Assembly (NCBI GenBank): GCA_963773745.1
Contig: CAVZCL010000004.1
Location: 248,001 to 312,000 of the forward strand
Source: UBA5069 sp963773745
Lineage (GTDB): Bacteria > Chloroflexota > Anaerolineae > Caldilineales > Caldilineaceae
Direction of reading: 5' to 3'
DNA: 64,000 nucleotides
The notes below the pieces were generated by a model, which worked only from the letters and a program-made list of their open reading frames with translations, was not told the origin of the DNA and did not search any database. Positions 19,051 through 31,161 of this stretch are shown here, one piece after another; positions within the stretch are counted from its first letter, which is position 1, and each line of letters begins with the position of its first letter. Made by a program: the position numbers and the translations under genes.

Positions 19051-20262
19051 CTATCGACCGTCATCGTTGCCGTTAAGCAGCCCAAAGACGGCCTCCCCGT
19101 AGGCGCTTGCCTTCCACGGGCCAATGCCGGGAATGGCGAGCAGGTCGGCCTCGGTTGCGGGGTGGCGCTGGACAATTGCGAGCAGCGTGTCGTTGTTGAA
19201 GACAATCTCGGGGGATACGCCGCGTGCGCGCGCCGTTTCGGTGCGCCAGCGGCGCAGCTTCTCAAAGCGCCCCTGATCCTCCTGCGAAAGCAGCAGCTCC
19301 GGCCGCACGGTGGGGCGGGGCAGCGGCGGCAAGGGGCGTTCGGCGCCTTCGCGCACCAGCCGCAAGACTGTCGTCCCGTAGCGGTTGGCCTGCTGGCGGC
19401 TCAGGCGCGCAATGTTCTTGAGCTGGTCCACGCTGGTGGGGCGCGTTGTGGCGAGGTCTACCAGCGATTCATCACCCATGATCTTGAAGGGCGGGCGGTT
19501 GGTGCGCTGCGCCTCGCGCTCGCGCCAATTCCAGAGCGTCTCCAGCACGCCCGTGTGCGCGAGATCAATCGAGCGGGTCAGCTTCATCTGCCAGAAGGAG
19601 CGATCATTGGGGGAGCGTTCAATCGTGTCGAACTGCTGGAGCAGCGCGATGGATTCCTCGAACTCCTCGAGTCGCCCGGCGTCCGACAGCGCTTCAAGCA
19701 ACTGGTCGCGCAGAGCGAGCAGGTAGTGGGTGTCCATTTGCGCGTAGACGATTTGATCCTGCGTGAGGGGGCGCACAGCCCAGTCGGTGCGCTGCATGCG
19801 CTTGTCCGAGACGACACCGAAGCGCTCCTCGAGCATTGAGCCAAGACCGACGTGCTCCCAGCCCAGGATGCGCGCGGCGAGTTGTGTGTCGAAGACGTTG
19901 GGAAAGGTGAAGCCAAAATCGCGCTGCAGTTGCAGAATGTCATTCTCGGCGGCGTGCATGATCACCTGGATGTCGCCGCGCGCCGTGAGCGCGCCGAGTT
20001 CCTCCAGATTGGTCAGCGTTAGCGGGTCCACCAGATAGTCGACAACGTCGCCCGTCGCGGGGTTGTGCGCGTCGGCGAACGTGGTAATCTGTATGAGGCA
20101 CACTTTGGGATAGTAGACGTAGAAGCTGTTGCTCTCGGTGTCGAGGGCAAATGCGTTCTGCGTGCTCAGGTGGGCAGCCATGGCGGTGAGCGCCTGCGGC
20201 GTATCAACGAGCACAGGCTGCGACGTGCTCGGCTTGCTTGTGGATTGAGTCATGGGTACCAT
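19051..20262 (-). CDS. RNase D-like 3'-5' exonuclease with HRDC domain
   Basis: About 403 residues. The DEDDy exonuclease motifs are all present: FALDTESNSFYVYYP (Exo I, Asp and Glu), MHAAENDILQL (Exo II, Asp), and VYAQMDTHYLL (Exo III, Tyr and Asp). One or two HRDC-type helical domains follow, ending at LLAIPGIGPWKASAYG. RNase D trims tRNA 3' ends and other structured RNAs; the exact substrate here is inferred. Start choice is between ATGs at 20262 and 20253; neither has a clear ribosome binding site. Confidence 0.9.
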   Translation of the reverse strand: MVPMTQSTSKPSTSQPVLVDTPQALTAMAAHLSTQNAFALDTESNSFYVYYPKVCLIQITTFADAHNPATGDVVDYLVDPLTLTNLEELGALTARGDIQVIMHAAENDILQLQRDFGFTFPNVFDTQLAARILGWEHVGLGSMLEERFGVVSDKRMQRTDWAVRPLTQDQIVYAQMDTHYLLALRDQLLEALSDAGRLEEFEESIALLQQFDTIERSPNDRSFWQMKLTRSIDLAHTGVLETLWNWREREAQRTNRPPFKIMGDESLVDLATTRPTSVDQLKNIARLSRQQANRYGTTVLRLVREGAERPLPPLPRPTVRPELLLSQEDQGRFEKLRRWRTETARARGVSPEIVFNNDTLLAIVQRHPATEADLLAIPGIGPWKASAYGEAVFGLLNGNDDGR

Positions 20263-20368
20263 GGTAGCCACAGTGAGGGAGGATGTCAAAAGGGCGCGCC
20301 TCGAGTGCACTTGAGAGCGGGCTTGCCGTTGTACGCGCCACAAGGAGTATTCCGTTGGAGACGCAAGC

Positions 20369-21558
20369 GTGAATCAGCCATTGAGCGCCAACCTGGACGA
20401 ACAGCGCCGCCTGGAGCGGGTGGCCACCAACAGCGCAGGGCTGTGGTGGGCGCTCGCGCTCGAAATTGCGGGGCTGTTGCTCTTCGTCCTCATCTTCAAC
20501 TTTGTTTTCCCCTCACTGGGTGACGGCCTGGGCGATGGCACGCGCATTGCGCTGGGGCTGCTCTTTGCGCTTCTGCCGGCGCTCCTCTGGCTCAGCTTCT
20601 TCTACAGCTTCGACAGGCTGGAGCCGGAGCCCAAGCGCATGGTGATTGCCACCTTTGCGGGGGCGCGATCATCTTCGCCGCAGTGGCGGGGCCGCTGCTC
20701 AACTATCTCTTCGGCGTCGACCAGTGGCTGGGCGCAACGTGGTGGAGCAGGCTGCTGGGCGGCGTGCTTGTGGTAGGCGTCATCGAGCAGTATCTCGTCT
20801 ATCTCACGGTGCGCTATCTGGTCTTTGAGCACCCCGAATTCAACGAGCGGGTGGATGGCGTGGTCTACGCCGTAGCGGCAGGACTGGGCGTGGCCACTGT
20901 CATCAACTTCCAGTATGTGCTGGCGCGCGGCGGCGTGGATTTGGACATTGGCTCGCTGCGCATGGTCATCAATGCGCTGGCCTATGCGTCATTTGCGGGC
21001 TTGCTGGGCTACTTCATTGGGCAGGCGCGCTTTGAGCGGGTGCCGTGGCACTACCTGCCGTTGGGGCTGCTGGCGGCAGCGTCGCTCAACGGGCTGCTCT
21101 TCTTTGTGCTGGAGCGCCCCAGCACGGCTTTGGCTGGTGGCAAGCCGTGGGCATCGCTGGCGCTGGCAGCAGGCGTGGCGCTGGCTGCGCTGCTGCTCAT
21201 CTTTTGGCTGATTGCGCGCGCCAACGAGGAGACGCTACGCGTGCTCCACGGTGCGGCCGAGGCGCCGCGGCCCGCACCAGGACCCGCACTGCGGCCCGCA
21301 CTACGGCCCGCTCCTGGACGGGCGCGTGAGGGCGCAAGCTGGCGTGCATGGTTTGGCGATGGCGCTTTTGCGGGTGCGCCTGTGGCCGCTTCCGTCTCCA
21401 TACCCCAGCCGGTGGATGATGTTGGCGAGGATGATGCTGGCGAGGATGGAGTGGGCGAGGATGACGAATTCCTTGCGCTTGGTGACGTGCGCCCGCAGCA
21501 GGAGCCGCCCCCGCCGCGTGCACCCGAAAAGGGCGACCCGACCGGAGGCGACGCATGA
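20369..21558 (+). CDS. PrsW-like integral membrane protein (one frameshift)
   Basis: About 396 residues once one G is restored in the G5 run at 20659-20663; without it the protein breaks after VIATFAGG. Start is GTG at 20369. At least eight membrane helices are visible. The PrsW motif region reads GVIEQYLVYLTVRYLVF then HPEFNERVDGVVYA. The second motif (FNExxDGxxY) is preserved, but the first, normally EExxK with two catalytic Glu, is IEQYL. Protease activity of the PrsW (glutamic intramembrane) type is therefore doubtful. The C-terminus is a soluble Pro/Asp/Glu-rich tail. Its TGA overlaps the ATG of the next gene, the first of two such overlaps in a three-gene unit. Confidence 0.82.
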
Positions 21559-22244
21559 GCACATTGAGCGGATCGTGGCGGCGCAGCCGCACCAGTGCAG
21601 CGCCTGCGCAGGGCGAAATCCTGCGCCATGACGCCATCCTCTTTCTCTGCGTGCTGCTGCTGCTGGCGGCCGGCTGGGGCGTGCGCCTGCTTGCCCAGAG
21701 CGAGGCGACGCGTACCGTGCAGTTGGGGCCTGCGCTGCCCGCCATCGCGTATCCTGCGGCGTGGGTGGCCACGGTGAATCCGACTTCCGAAGCAAACGTC
21801 CTGACCGAGGGCGGGGGCGCGCTGATCCTTCAGGCGCGCAATGCGGGCGCACCCAGCACCTTCAACAGCACGCTGCGCGTCGAGGCGCTGCCCGTGCTCC
21901 CCGACGATTCGCTGGGCGCACTGCGCATTCGCCAGGGGCTGCGCCGCGCGCAGGAGCTTGACCGCTATCGCGAGCTTGCGGCCGAGCCCGTGGCCGTGCT
22001 GCGCGGTGACGGTGAAGCAGGCCGCGAGGCGCTGCTCACCACCTACGCCTTCCTGGCCGACCCCACGCACGACAGCGGAGGCAACGGCCTGCCCGTCGTG
22101 GTGGAGGCGCAGGACCTGCTTTTGCGTGCAGGCAACCAATGGCTCGTGGTCACCGTCGCCGCCGACGCAAGCGACTGGGCCGCGGCCAGCGCCGACTTCG
22201 CACCCGTTTTCGAGAGCTTGCAGTTGGAGCAGATGGCGCAATGA
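21555..22244 (+). CDS. Membrane-anchored protein of unknown function
   Basis: 229 residues: a basic N-terminus, one membrane helix (AILFLCVLLLLAAGWGVRLL, about residues 27-46), and an extracytoplasmic domain that starts LGPALPAIAYPAAWVAT and ends FAPVFESLQLEQM. The outside domain has the feel of PsbP/DUF1795-type folds, but I cannot assign it. Both ends are fused to its neighbours through ATGA overlaps (21555-21558 and 22241-22244), so it is made in step with the PrsW-like protein and the protease. A role in the same membrane-surface process is inferred. Confidence 0.72.
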   Translation: MSTLSGSWRRSRTSAAPAQGEILRHDAILFLCVLLLLAAGWGVRLLAQSEATRTVQLGPALPAIAYPAAWVATVNPTSEANVLTEGGGALILQARNAGAPSTFNSTLRVEALPVLPDDSLGALRIRQGLRRAQELDRYRELAAEPVAVLRGDGEAGREALLTTYAFLADPTHDSGGNGLPVVVEAQDLLLRAGNQWLVVTVAADASDWAAASADFAPVFESLQLEQMAQ

Positions 22245-24050
22245 ACAGCCTGCGCACACAGCGTGTGAGACTCTTCCTGATCATGTTGGCGGCAGTTGGC
22301 CTGCTGGCGAGCGCTACGCGCGGCTACGCCGTTTGGGGGCTGGACCGCGCCCCGCGCGAGCAGGCGCTGCTCGCCACCGTGCAGGTGATTGTGCCCGACA
22401 GCAACGGCAGACCCTACAGCAGCGGCAGCGGCACGGTCCTCGACGCCGACCAGGGCTACATTCTTACAAACTATCACGTTATGGGCGATACCGAGACGCA
22501 CACCCTCTTCAACGAGGAGGGGCTGGCGATTATCGGCGTCAACCCGCCCAGCCTGCGCAGCGTCCCCGTCTTCAAGTACTACGCAAAGATGATCCACGGT
22601 GACCCCGACATTGACCTTGCTGTTCTGCAGATTGTCTCTCCCTTTGACAACCCCAAGGGACGGCTGCCCTCCAACCTGGGGCTCACCGCTGCGCCGCGCG
22701 GCGAAAGCGGGGCGCTCCTGATCGGCGACCCCATCTACGTACTTGGCTTCCCGGGCCTGGGCGGCGATACCATCACTTTCACCTCCGGCACGGTTTCGGG
22801 CTATCTGGATGAGGACAAGGATGGCGCGGAGGAGTGGATCAAGACCGACGCCGAGGTGAACCACGGTAATTCGGGCGGGCTGGCGGTGGATGACCGCGGC
22901 GCGTTCATTGGCGTACCCAGCGCGGGCCTCACCGATGCCGAGGCCGCGGGCAAGATCAGCCTCATTCGCCCGGGTGACATGGCGCTGCGCTACTACGACG
23001 CGTGGACCGTAGCCGGCGCGCAGCCGATGTCGAGCAGCGCGCCGCAGATTAGCCGCGTGGAGTATGGCGCGGCCATTCAGCGCGACGGCGTGGTGCGCGC
23101 CGCGGCCAGCCGCTTTGCCAGCGGCGCTACCGACATATACGCCGCAGTTGCCTATCGCAACCTGCCGCGCGGCCAAACCCTCGCCTATCGCTGGTACAAG
23201 GACGGCGTGGAGCTCGAGCGCGGCACGCTCCAGCGTGGCGACAGCGAGACGGGCAGTGACTGGATCAGCCTGAACGCCGACGCTGGTCTTGCTGACGGTT
23301 TCTACGAGCTTGAACTCTGGCTGGGCGGACGTCAGCTCTACCGCGGCGGCGTCTCCGTGGGGCAGGCCAGCGCTAATGGCGAAGCGCTGGTGCAGCTTGG
23401 GCGCGATCAACTTTGCCGAGGGGGTGCAGGCCAACGGTTCGCCCATTGGCCCAGCCTCCAACTTTGCCGATGTGAAGGAGGTCTTCGCCATCTTCCCCGC
23501 CCAGGGGCTGCGCAACGGCGTGGTGCTGCGCTCGGCTTGGTCCTATGACGGCCAGGAAGTGCTGCGCGAGGAGTGGGCGTGGGACCAGGGCGATGTGCAG
23601 ACGGCGTGGCTGAGCATTACCCACGCCGAAGGGCTGCCCGTAGGTGAGTACACACTTGAACTCTTTGTGGAGGGTGAAGCTGCCCAGTCGGGCGCATTCC
23701 GCGTGGTGGCGCAGGCCGCCACCACGCGCAGCACGGTCAACGTTGCCGGCAACGTCCACGATGCCGACAACAGCCGCCATGCAGTTGAGGGCGCACTTGT
23801 GGTCTTTCTCAAGCCGGGCGTGAGCGTGGACCAGTGGATCGAGTCCGGCTTTGACGAGGCGCAGATCTTCACCAGCGGCACGAGTACGCGCGCCGGCGAC
23901 TATCGGCTCGACAAACGCGTGGAGACAGGGCAGAGCTATGCCGTCATTGTCGTCCACGAAGAGTATCTGCCCGTGCGTGAAGATTACTTCCAGCCACCGC
24001 TCGATGCCAGCGACCCCTTTGTGCTGGATGTCCCCATGGCGCGGCGATGA
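22241..24050 (+). CDS. Trypsin-like serine protease with C-terminal Ig-like domains (one frameshift)
   Basis: About 602 residues after removing one G from the GGG at 23399-23401. A signal/anchor helix (LFLIMLAAVGLLASA) is followed by a chymotrypsin-fold S1/HtrA-like domain with His in LTNYHVMGD, Asp in DPDIDLAVLQI and Ser in VNHGNSGGLAVD. Two related beta-sandwich repeats follow (YRWYKDGVELERGTLQ... and SYDGQEVLREEWAW...). A C-terminal carboxypeptidase-regulatory-like domain (VAGNVHDADNSRHAVEGALV) completes it. No PDZ domain is seen, so it is not a standard DegP. It is exported and probably anchored, and is translationally coupled to the two preceding membrane-protein genes, suggesting a regulated proteolysis module. 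Confidence 0.88.
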
Positions 24051-24070
24051 GCACATGGGCGTACGGCTTT

Positions 24071-24208
24071 CGTAGCGGGGGCTTCCAGCCCTCCGGCTGT
24101 TGTAGGTCACGTCTCTGACGTGACGACCGTAGGTCACGTCTCTGACGTGACGCAGTACGCGACGCTTTGCAGAGGCCCAAAACGGAGGGCTGTAAGCCCC
24201 CCGCTACG
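24071..24208. repeat. 138-bp element with terminal inverted repeats and two internal direct repeats
   Basis: Termini 24071-24095 (CGTAGCGGGGGCTTCC...) and 24183-24208 are inverted copies of about 25 bp. Inside are two identical 24-bp copies starting GTAGGTCACGTCTCTGACG at 24102 and 24129; each is itself a small palindrome. It fills nearly half of the 322-bp gap between the protease and sugar dehydrogenase genes; the rest (24209-24372) shows no gene. Confidence 0.88.
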
Positions 24209-24372
24209 TATGCTGTGGCTTGTGTGGAACGCCGCCCACCGCCGTGTGCGTTCTTCGCCACAGCACCATCCGCCGTCTCGCGCGTCCCTTTGCGCAAGGC
24301 CGACATGTGCAGAGTGCGACTCAAGCCACCCAAAGCGCGAGCGTGCATCTGCCCTGATAGAAGGGGAACCTA

Positions 24373-25827
24373 ATGTCTTTTCGCACCCATGTGACCGCCT
24401 TGCTTGCCAAGCGGCCACTTCTGCTTGCCTTGCTGTTGGTCGTTGCAGCATCTTCCCTGCCGGCCGCGTCTCAGGCCCTGGCGCAAACGCCGCAAGGCAG
24501 CCCCGCCTGGCCCGCGATTGTGTTGCAGGATGTGGCCGACGGCTTCACCCGGCCCGTCTACCTTACTGACGCCGGTGACGGCACGAACCGCCTCTTTGTT
24601 GTGGAGAAGTCCGGCAAGGTCTATATCCTTGAAGGCGGCGTCAAGCAAACAACGCCCTTCCTCGACATCGTGAGCAAGGTCAACTCCACCTGCAGCGAGT
24701 GCGGCCTGCTGGGGCTGGCCTTTCCGCCCGATTTCGCTACAGGCGGCTACTTCTTCGTCTCCTATACAGCCACAGGCAATCCCGCGGCGCCCATTTTGCG
24801 TGACGAACCTTCGCCTGCGAATGGCAACGACAACGTGCTGGCTCGTTACCGCGTCTCCACGGCCAACCCAAACCTGGCCGACAATGAGAGCGAAGAGCGC
24901 ATTCTCACCATTAACCAGCCCTACTTGAACCACAACGGCGGCGCCATTCTCTTTGGCCCCGACGACCTGCTCTACATGGGCGTGGGCGACGGCGGCAGCG
25001 GCGGCGATCCCCTCAAGTCCGCCCAGAATCTGACCTCTCCGCTGGGCAAGCTGCTGCGGGTGGAAGTGGGCGCTACGGGAACGTACACGATTCCGGCTGA
25101 TAACCCTTTCATCGCAGCCAATCCAGACAATCCCTTTACGGCTGGATCCCCGGTTCCACCGCAACAAGCGACACCAGGCAGCGACACCTTCCTGCCGCTC
25201 ATCTCTGTGCCGGAGCCGACGGCGCAGCCCACACCGCAGCCCACGGCCACGCAAACGCCTCGCCCTACGGCTACGCCAACCGCGATGCCCACGGCAACTG
25301 CCGTGCCGCCCAGCCCCACGCCGCAGCCACTGGCGCAGGCCATTTGGGCCTACGGGCTGCGTAATCCCTGGCGCTTCTCGTTTGACAAGGCCACGGGCGA
25401 CCTCTGGATCGGCGATGTGGGCCAGAGCGCCTGGGAGGAAGTCGATTTCGTGCCGGCCGGAGAGCAGGGGGGCGAGAATTACGGCTGGAGCATTCTGGAG
25501 GGGACGCACTGCTATCCGCCCGGCAGCGGCGGCTGCGACAGCGCCGGCAAGACGCAGCCCGTGCATGAGTACGACCGCAGCGTGGGGCAGTCCATCACAG
25601 GCGGCTACGTCTATCGAGGGCCGATTGAGGCCCTGCAAGGCATCTACATCTTTGGCGATTTCAGCGCAGGGCGCATCTTTGGCCTGCGCAATGAGGGCGG
25701 TGTGTGGCAGCGCCATGATTTTCTGGATACAGGCTTCGCTGTGGCCAGCTTTGGCGAGGGGCCGGATGGCACGCTCTACGTGGTAGACTATGGGGGCGCA
25801 ATCCACCGGATTGCGCTTGCGCCGTAA
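24373..25827 (+). CDS. Secreted PQQ-dependent sugar (aldose) dehydrogenase-like protein with linker insertion
   Basis: 484 residues. A Sec signal peptide (LLLALLLVVAASSLPAASQALA) precedes a six-bladed beta-propeller of the glucose/sorbosone dehydrogenase family: GFTRPVYLTDAGDGTNRLFVVEK, CGLLGLAFPPDF, PYLNHNGGAILFGPDDLLYMGVGDGG, GLRNPWRFSFD and YGWSILEGTHCYP. The PQQ- and calcium-binding loops of the family are recognisable in LNHNGG and GLRNPWR. Unusually, a ~60-residue Thr/Pro linker containing FLPLI (about 25150-25340) interrupts the propeller between the NPF and GLRNPW strands; the paralogue at 39662 lacks it. It probably oxidises sugars outside the cell. It stands upstream of corA. Confidence 0.92.
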   Translation: MSFRTHVTALLAKRPLLLALLLVVAASSLPAASQALAQTPQGSPAWPAIVLQDVADGFTRPVYLTDAGDGTNRLFVVEKSGKVYILEGGVKQTTPFLDIVSKVNSTCSECGLLGLAFPPDFATGGYFFVSYTATGNPAAPILRDEPSPANGNDNVLARYRVSTANPNLADNESEERILTINQPYLNHNGGAILFGPDDLLYMGVGDGGSGGDPLKSAQNLTSPLGKLLRVEVGATGTYTIPADNPFIAANPDNPFTAGSPVPPQQATPGSDTFLPLISVPEPTAQPTPQPTATQTPRPTATPTAMPTATAVPPSPTPQPLAQAIWAYGLRNPWRFSFDKATGDLWIGDVGQSAWEEVDFVPAGEQGGENYGWSILEGTHCYPPGSGGCDSAGKTQPVHEYDRSVGQSITGGYVYRGPIEALQGIYIFGDFSAGRIFGLRNEGGVWQRHDFLDTGFAVASFGEGPDGTLYVVDYGGAIHRIALAP

Positions 25828-25855
25828 CCGCCACGCCTGCACCCAAGGAAGCCCC

Positions 25856-26941
25856 GTGATCCGCATCCTCTACCGCCACCGCAGCACCGGTATTGTGGCC
25901 GAATTGCCCGTGGAACAGCTGCAGACGGCTCTCCAGGATAAGCTCATTAATCTCTGGATCGACATGCTCGCGCCCACAGAAGATGAGTGGCGCATGGTGC
26001 TTGAACAGACCTTTCGCTTCCACCCGCTGGCCATTGAGGATGCCATCCAGGACATCCACGTGCCCAAACTGGATGACTACGGCAGCTACCTCTTTGTGGT
26101 TATCCACACCGTTTCGCTGGGCGACGAGCCCATGGACCTGGACACCGACGAGGTGGACATCTTCCTCGGCGGCAACTACATCGTCACCATGCACGATCGC
26201 CAGCGCTCGTCGATTGACCGCCTCTGGCAGCTGGATTTGCACGAGACGCGCGGTCTCTCACGCGGGCCCGCCTTCGTCCTTTACGACATGCTGGACCGAC
26301 AGGTGGATGGCTTCATTCCGATTCTGGACGAATTCGAGGCGCACCTGGAGGAGCTCGGCGATGTCATCTTCCGTTCGGACTCGCAGGGCACGCGTGCGCT
26401 GCTGCTCAACGACATCCTCACGGCCAAGAGCAGCGCGCTGCGCCTGCGCCGCATTCTCATTCCCCAGCGCGAGCTTGTCAACCGCCTGGCGATGAATGAC
26501 TACGCCGTTATTCCCCACGACATGCGCATTTACTTCCGCGATGTTTACGACCACATGGTGCGTCTGGCGGACCTGTCGGACGGCATGCGCGATCTGGCCG
26601 GCTCCACCATTGAGACGCACCTGGCGCTGGCCAACAACCGCATGAACGAGATCGTCAAGCTGTTGACGATCATCTCCACCATCTTCATTCCGCTGAGCTT
26701 TGTGGCGGGGGTCTATGGGATGAACTTCGAGTACATGCCCGAGCTGCACTGGCGCTATGGCTATCTCTTTGCGTGGGCCATCTTTCTGCTGATTGGCGTG
26801 TCACTGCTGATTGCCTTTTGGCGGCGTGGCTGGCTGACCTCCGGCGAGGATGGCACGCTCTCCTCTGACGAGCGCAGGCGGCGCTGGCAGACGCAGAACG
26901 CGCTCAATCCGCTGCCCCGTGTGGGGAAGAACGGCGAGTAG
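25856..26941 (+). CDS. corA: CorA family magnesium/cobalt transporter
   Basis: 361 residues. A large N-terminal cytoplasmic domain (FRFHPLAIEDAIQDIHVPKLDDY) is followed by long helices and two C-terminal membrane segments with the signature GMN in GVYGMNFEYMPEL (about residue 282). The family forms pentameric Mg2+ channels gated by internal Mg2+. The start is the GTG at 25856 because AAGGAA lies 7 nt upstream; an ATG at 25790 would overlap the dehydrogenase gene by 38 bp. The stop codon is followed at once by a heptamer array. Confidence 0.95.
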   Translation: MIRILYRHRSTGIVAELPVEQLQTALQDKLINLWIDMLAPTEDEWRMVLEQTFRFHPLAIEDAIQDIHVPKLDDYGSYLFVVIHTVSLGDEPMDLDTDEVDIFLGGNYIVTMHDRQRSSIDRLWQLDLHETRGLSRGPAFVLYDMLDRQVDGFIPILDEFEAHLEELGDVIFRSDSQGTRALLLNDILTAKSSALRLRRILIPQRELVNRLAMNDYAVIPHDMRIYFRDVYDHMVRLADLSDGMRDLAGSTIETHLALANNRMNEIVKLLTIISTIFIPLSFVAGVYGMNFEYMPELHWRYGYLFAWAIFLLIGVSLLIAFWRRGWLTSGEDGTLSSDERRRRWQTQNALNPLPRVGKNGE

Positions 26942-26949
26942 GAACTGCA

Positions 26950-27059
26950 GGGAATAGGGAGTAGGGAGTAGGGAGTAGGGAGTAGGGAGTAGGGACGTAG
27001 GGAGTAGGGAGTGGGGTGTTGGGGCCCCAACACCCCACACCCTACTCCCTACTCCCTGC
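26950..27059. repeat. GGGAGTA heptamer array with inverted copy
   Basis: Units GGGAATA, then GGGAGTA five times, an 8-mer GGGACGTA, GGGAGTA, GGGAGTG and GGGTGTT run from 26950 to 27020. The inverted set (ACACCCC, TACTCCC, TACTCCC) runs from 27025 to 27059 across a GGGGCCCC centre. The array separates convergent corA and GH1 genes and should act as a two-way terminator. The inverted half encodes the last residues and TAG stop of the GH1 gene. Confidence 0.95.
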
Positions 27060-28448
27060 GGTTACGCCTCCACGGCGTTGCTGTGCCATGACTTCGGTTA
27101 CGAAGTGGGCGCTCTCCTTGGGGGTGCGCTCCAGGCTCTCGAAGTCCACCCAAACTGTACCGAAGCGCTGCTGGTAGCCCTCTCCCCATTCAAAGTTGTC
27201 CATGAGTGACCAGACGAAGTAGCCTGCCACCGGTGCACCGGCGGCGCGGGCGCGTGCCACGGCAACAAAGTGGCTGCGCAGGTAGTCAATGCGCTTGGTG
27301 TCATTGATCTTTCCGTCCGGCCCCGGGCCGTCGGGGTAGGATGCGCCGTTTTCGGTGACGATGATCTTCGGCGTCTGGTAGTCAAAGTGCAGTCGGCAGA
27401 GGAGCTCGTAGAGGCCGTCGGGATAGATCTCCCAGTTCATGGGCGTACGCTCAAGCGGGGCCGCTTCGGGTGCGCTCTGCCAGCCGCTGCTGTCGCTGTC
27501 CGGATCGCTTGCCTTGACGACCTCACGCGTGTAGTAGTTGACGCCCAGGAAGTCCGTGGGCGTGGCGATGATCTCCATGTCGCCCGGCTGCACAAAGTCC
27601 TCCAGCCCATTGGGCAGGAAACCCTGCTCGCTGTAATAGGTCACCATGTCGGCCGGATATTCGCGGCCATGCACGGGGTCGAAGAACCAGCGGTTGAAGA
27701 AGCCGTCGTAGAGGCGCGCGGCGGTGTAGTCGGCGGCGGCCGTAGGCGCCGGCGCAAGCGTTGCAGGTTGCGACTGTGTATAGTTCAGCGTGATTGCCAC
27801 CTCGGCGCCCGGGCTGTTGGCGCGCAGCACGGGGACGGCGAGCCCGTGCGCAAGGAGCGAGTGGTGGGCGGCGCGCAGGGCCAGCGGGCCATCGTGCAGG
27901 CCGGGCGCATGCGCGCCAATAAAGTGGCTGAGCAGGCTGACACACCACGGCTCGTTAATGGTGATCCAGTTCTTGACGCGGTCACCAATCGCGCGGCTCA
28001 GCACGTCGGCGTAGTCGGCAAAGGCTTCGGCGGTGGCGCGGTTGCCCCAGCCGCCATCATCCTGCAGCGCTTGTGGCAAATCCCAGTGATAGAGGGTGGC
28101 GTAGGGGGTGATGCCTGCCTCAAGCAGACCATCCACCAGGCGACTGTAGAAGTCCACGCCGGGCGGGTTGATGGTGCCGCGGCCGGTGGGGAAGACGCGC
28201 GGCCAGGCAATGGAGAAGCGGTAGGCGCTGAAGCCCAGCGATTTGATGAGCTGGATGTCTTCGGGCCAGCGGTGGTAGTGGTCGCAGGCAATGTCGCCGT
28301 TGCTGCCGTCGATGATCTTGCCGGGCGTGTGGGCAAAACGATCCCAAATGGATTCGCCCTTGCCGTCTTCATTAAAGGCACCCTCAATTTGGTAGGAGGA
28401 GGTGGCGCTGCCCCAGACAAATTCGGGCGGGAAGGTGTAGCGTGTCAT
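27042..28448 (-). CDS. Beta-glucosidase, glycoside hydrolase family 1
   Basis: 468 residues, standard GH1 length. It begins FPPEFVWGSATSSYQIEGA, the family N-terminal signature. The acid/base Glu is in WITINEPWC (about residue 168) and the nucleophile Glu in IIVTENGAS (about 375). HWDLPQAL and the C-terminal VWSLMDNFEW substrate-pocket motif are present. No signal peptide, so it acts on imported disaccharides or aryl-glucosides. The ATG at 28448 (MTRYTFPPEF) fits homologues; there is no strong ribosome binding site. The final residues GSRE and the stop codon come from the heptamer array, showing the repeat has invaded or extended the gene end. Confidence 0.95.
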   Translation of the reverse strand: MTRYTFPPEFVWGSATSSYQIEGAFNEDGKGESIWDRFAHTPGKIIDGSNGDIACDHYHRWPEDIQLIKSLGFSAYRFSIAWPRVFPTGRGTINPPGVDFYSRLVDGLLEAGITPYATLYHWDLPQALQDDGGWGNRATAEAFADYADVLSRAIGDRVKNWITINEPWCVSLLSHFIGAHAPGLHDGPLALRAAHHSLLAHGLAVPVLRANSPGAEVAITLNYTQSQPATLAPAPTAAADYTAARLYDGFFNRWFFDPVHGREYPADMVTYYSEQGFLPNGLEDFVQPGDMEIIATPTDFLGVNYYTREVVKASDPDSDSSGWQSAPEAAPLERTPMNWEIYPDGLYELLCRLHFDYQTPKIIVTENGASYPDGPGPDGKINDTKRIDYLRSHFVAVARARAAGAPVAGYFVWSLMDNFEWGEGYQQRFGTVWVDFESLERTPKESAHFVTEVMAQQRRGGVTAGSRE

Positions 28449-28572
28449 TTTGTTTTTGTCCTGTGTGCGCCGCTGCATGTGCAGCGAAGTGGGTGAGGCG
28501 AAGTACAAGTTGGCGCGCATGGGCGCGATTGGTGATCTTATCACATTCGGACGCGGGAGCCGCAAACAGAAA

Positions 28573-28600
28573 GCGAGGCTTCCGATTCCGGAAGCCTCGC
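28573..28600 (-). terminator. Terminator downstream of clpC
   Basis: A 12-bp stem GCGAGGCTTCCG / CGGAAGCCTCGC with an ATTC loop, followed on the minus strand by TTTCTGTTTG. It ends the clpC transcript before the GH1 gene. Nearly the same hairpin occurs at 34071-34103. Confidence 0.78.
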
Positions 28601-28665
28601 TCTGCGTGCATTCATGCGTTATGGCGGGAGACGTGACTGCTGTTCGTCACGCCGGGAAACGTGAC

Positions 28666-31161
<2,496 letters not shown>

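Noticed and set aside
20369..21558. Calling the PrsW-like gene an active protease
   Set aside because: The first catalytic motif is IEQYL instead of EExxK, so only family resemblance is claimed.
26950..27059. Possible CRISPR or telomere-like repeat
   Set aside because: Seven-base units without spacers, followed by an inverted copy; fits a heptamer array and terminator.
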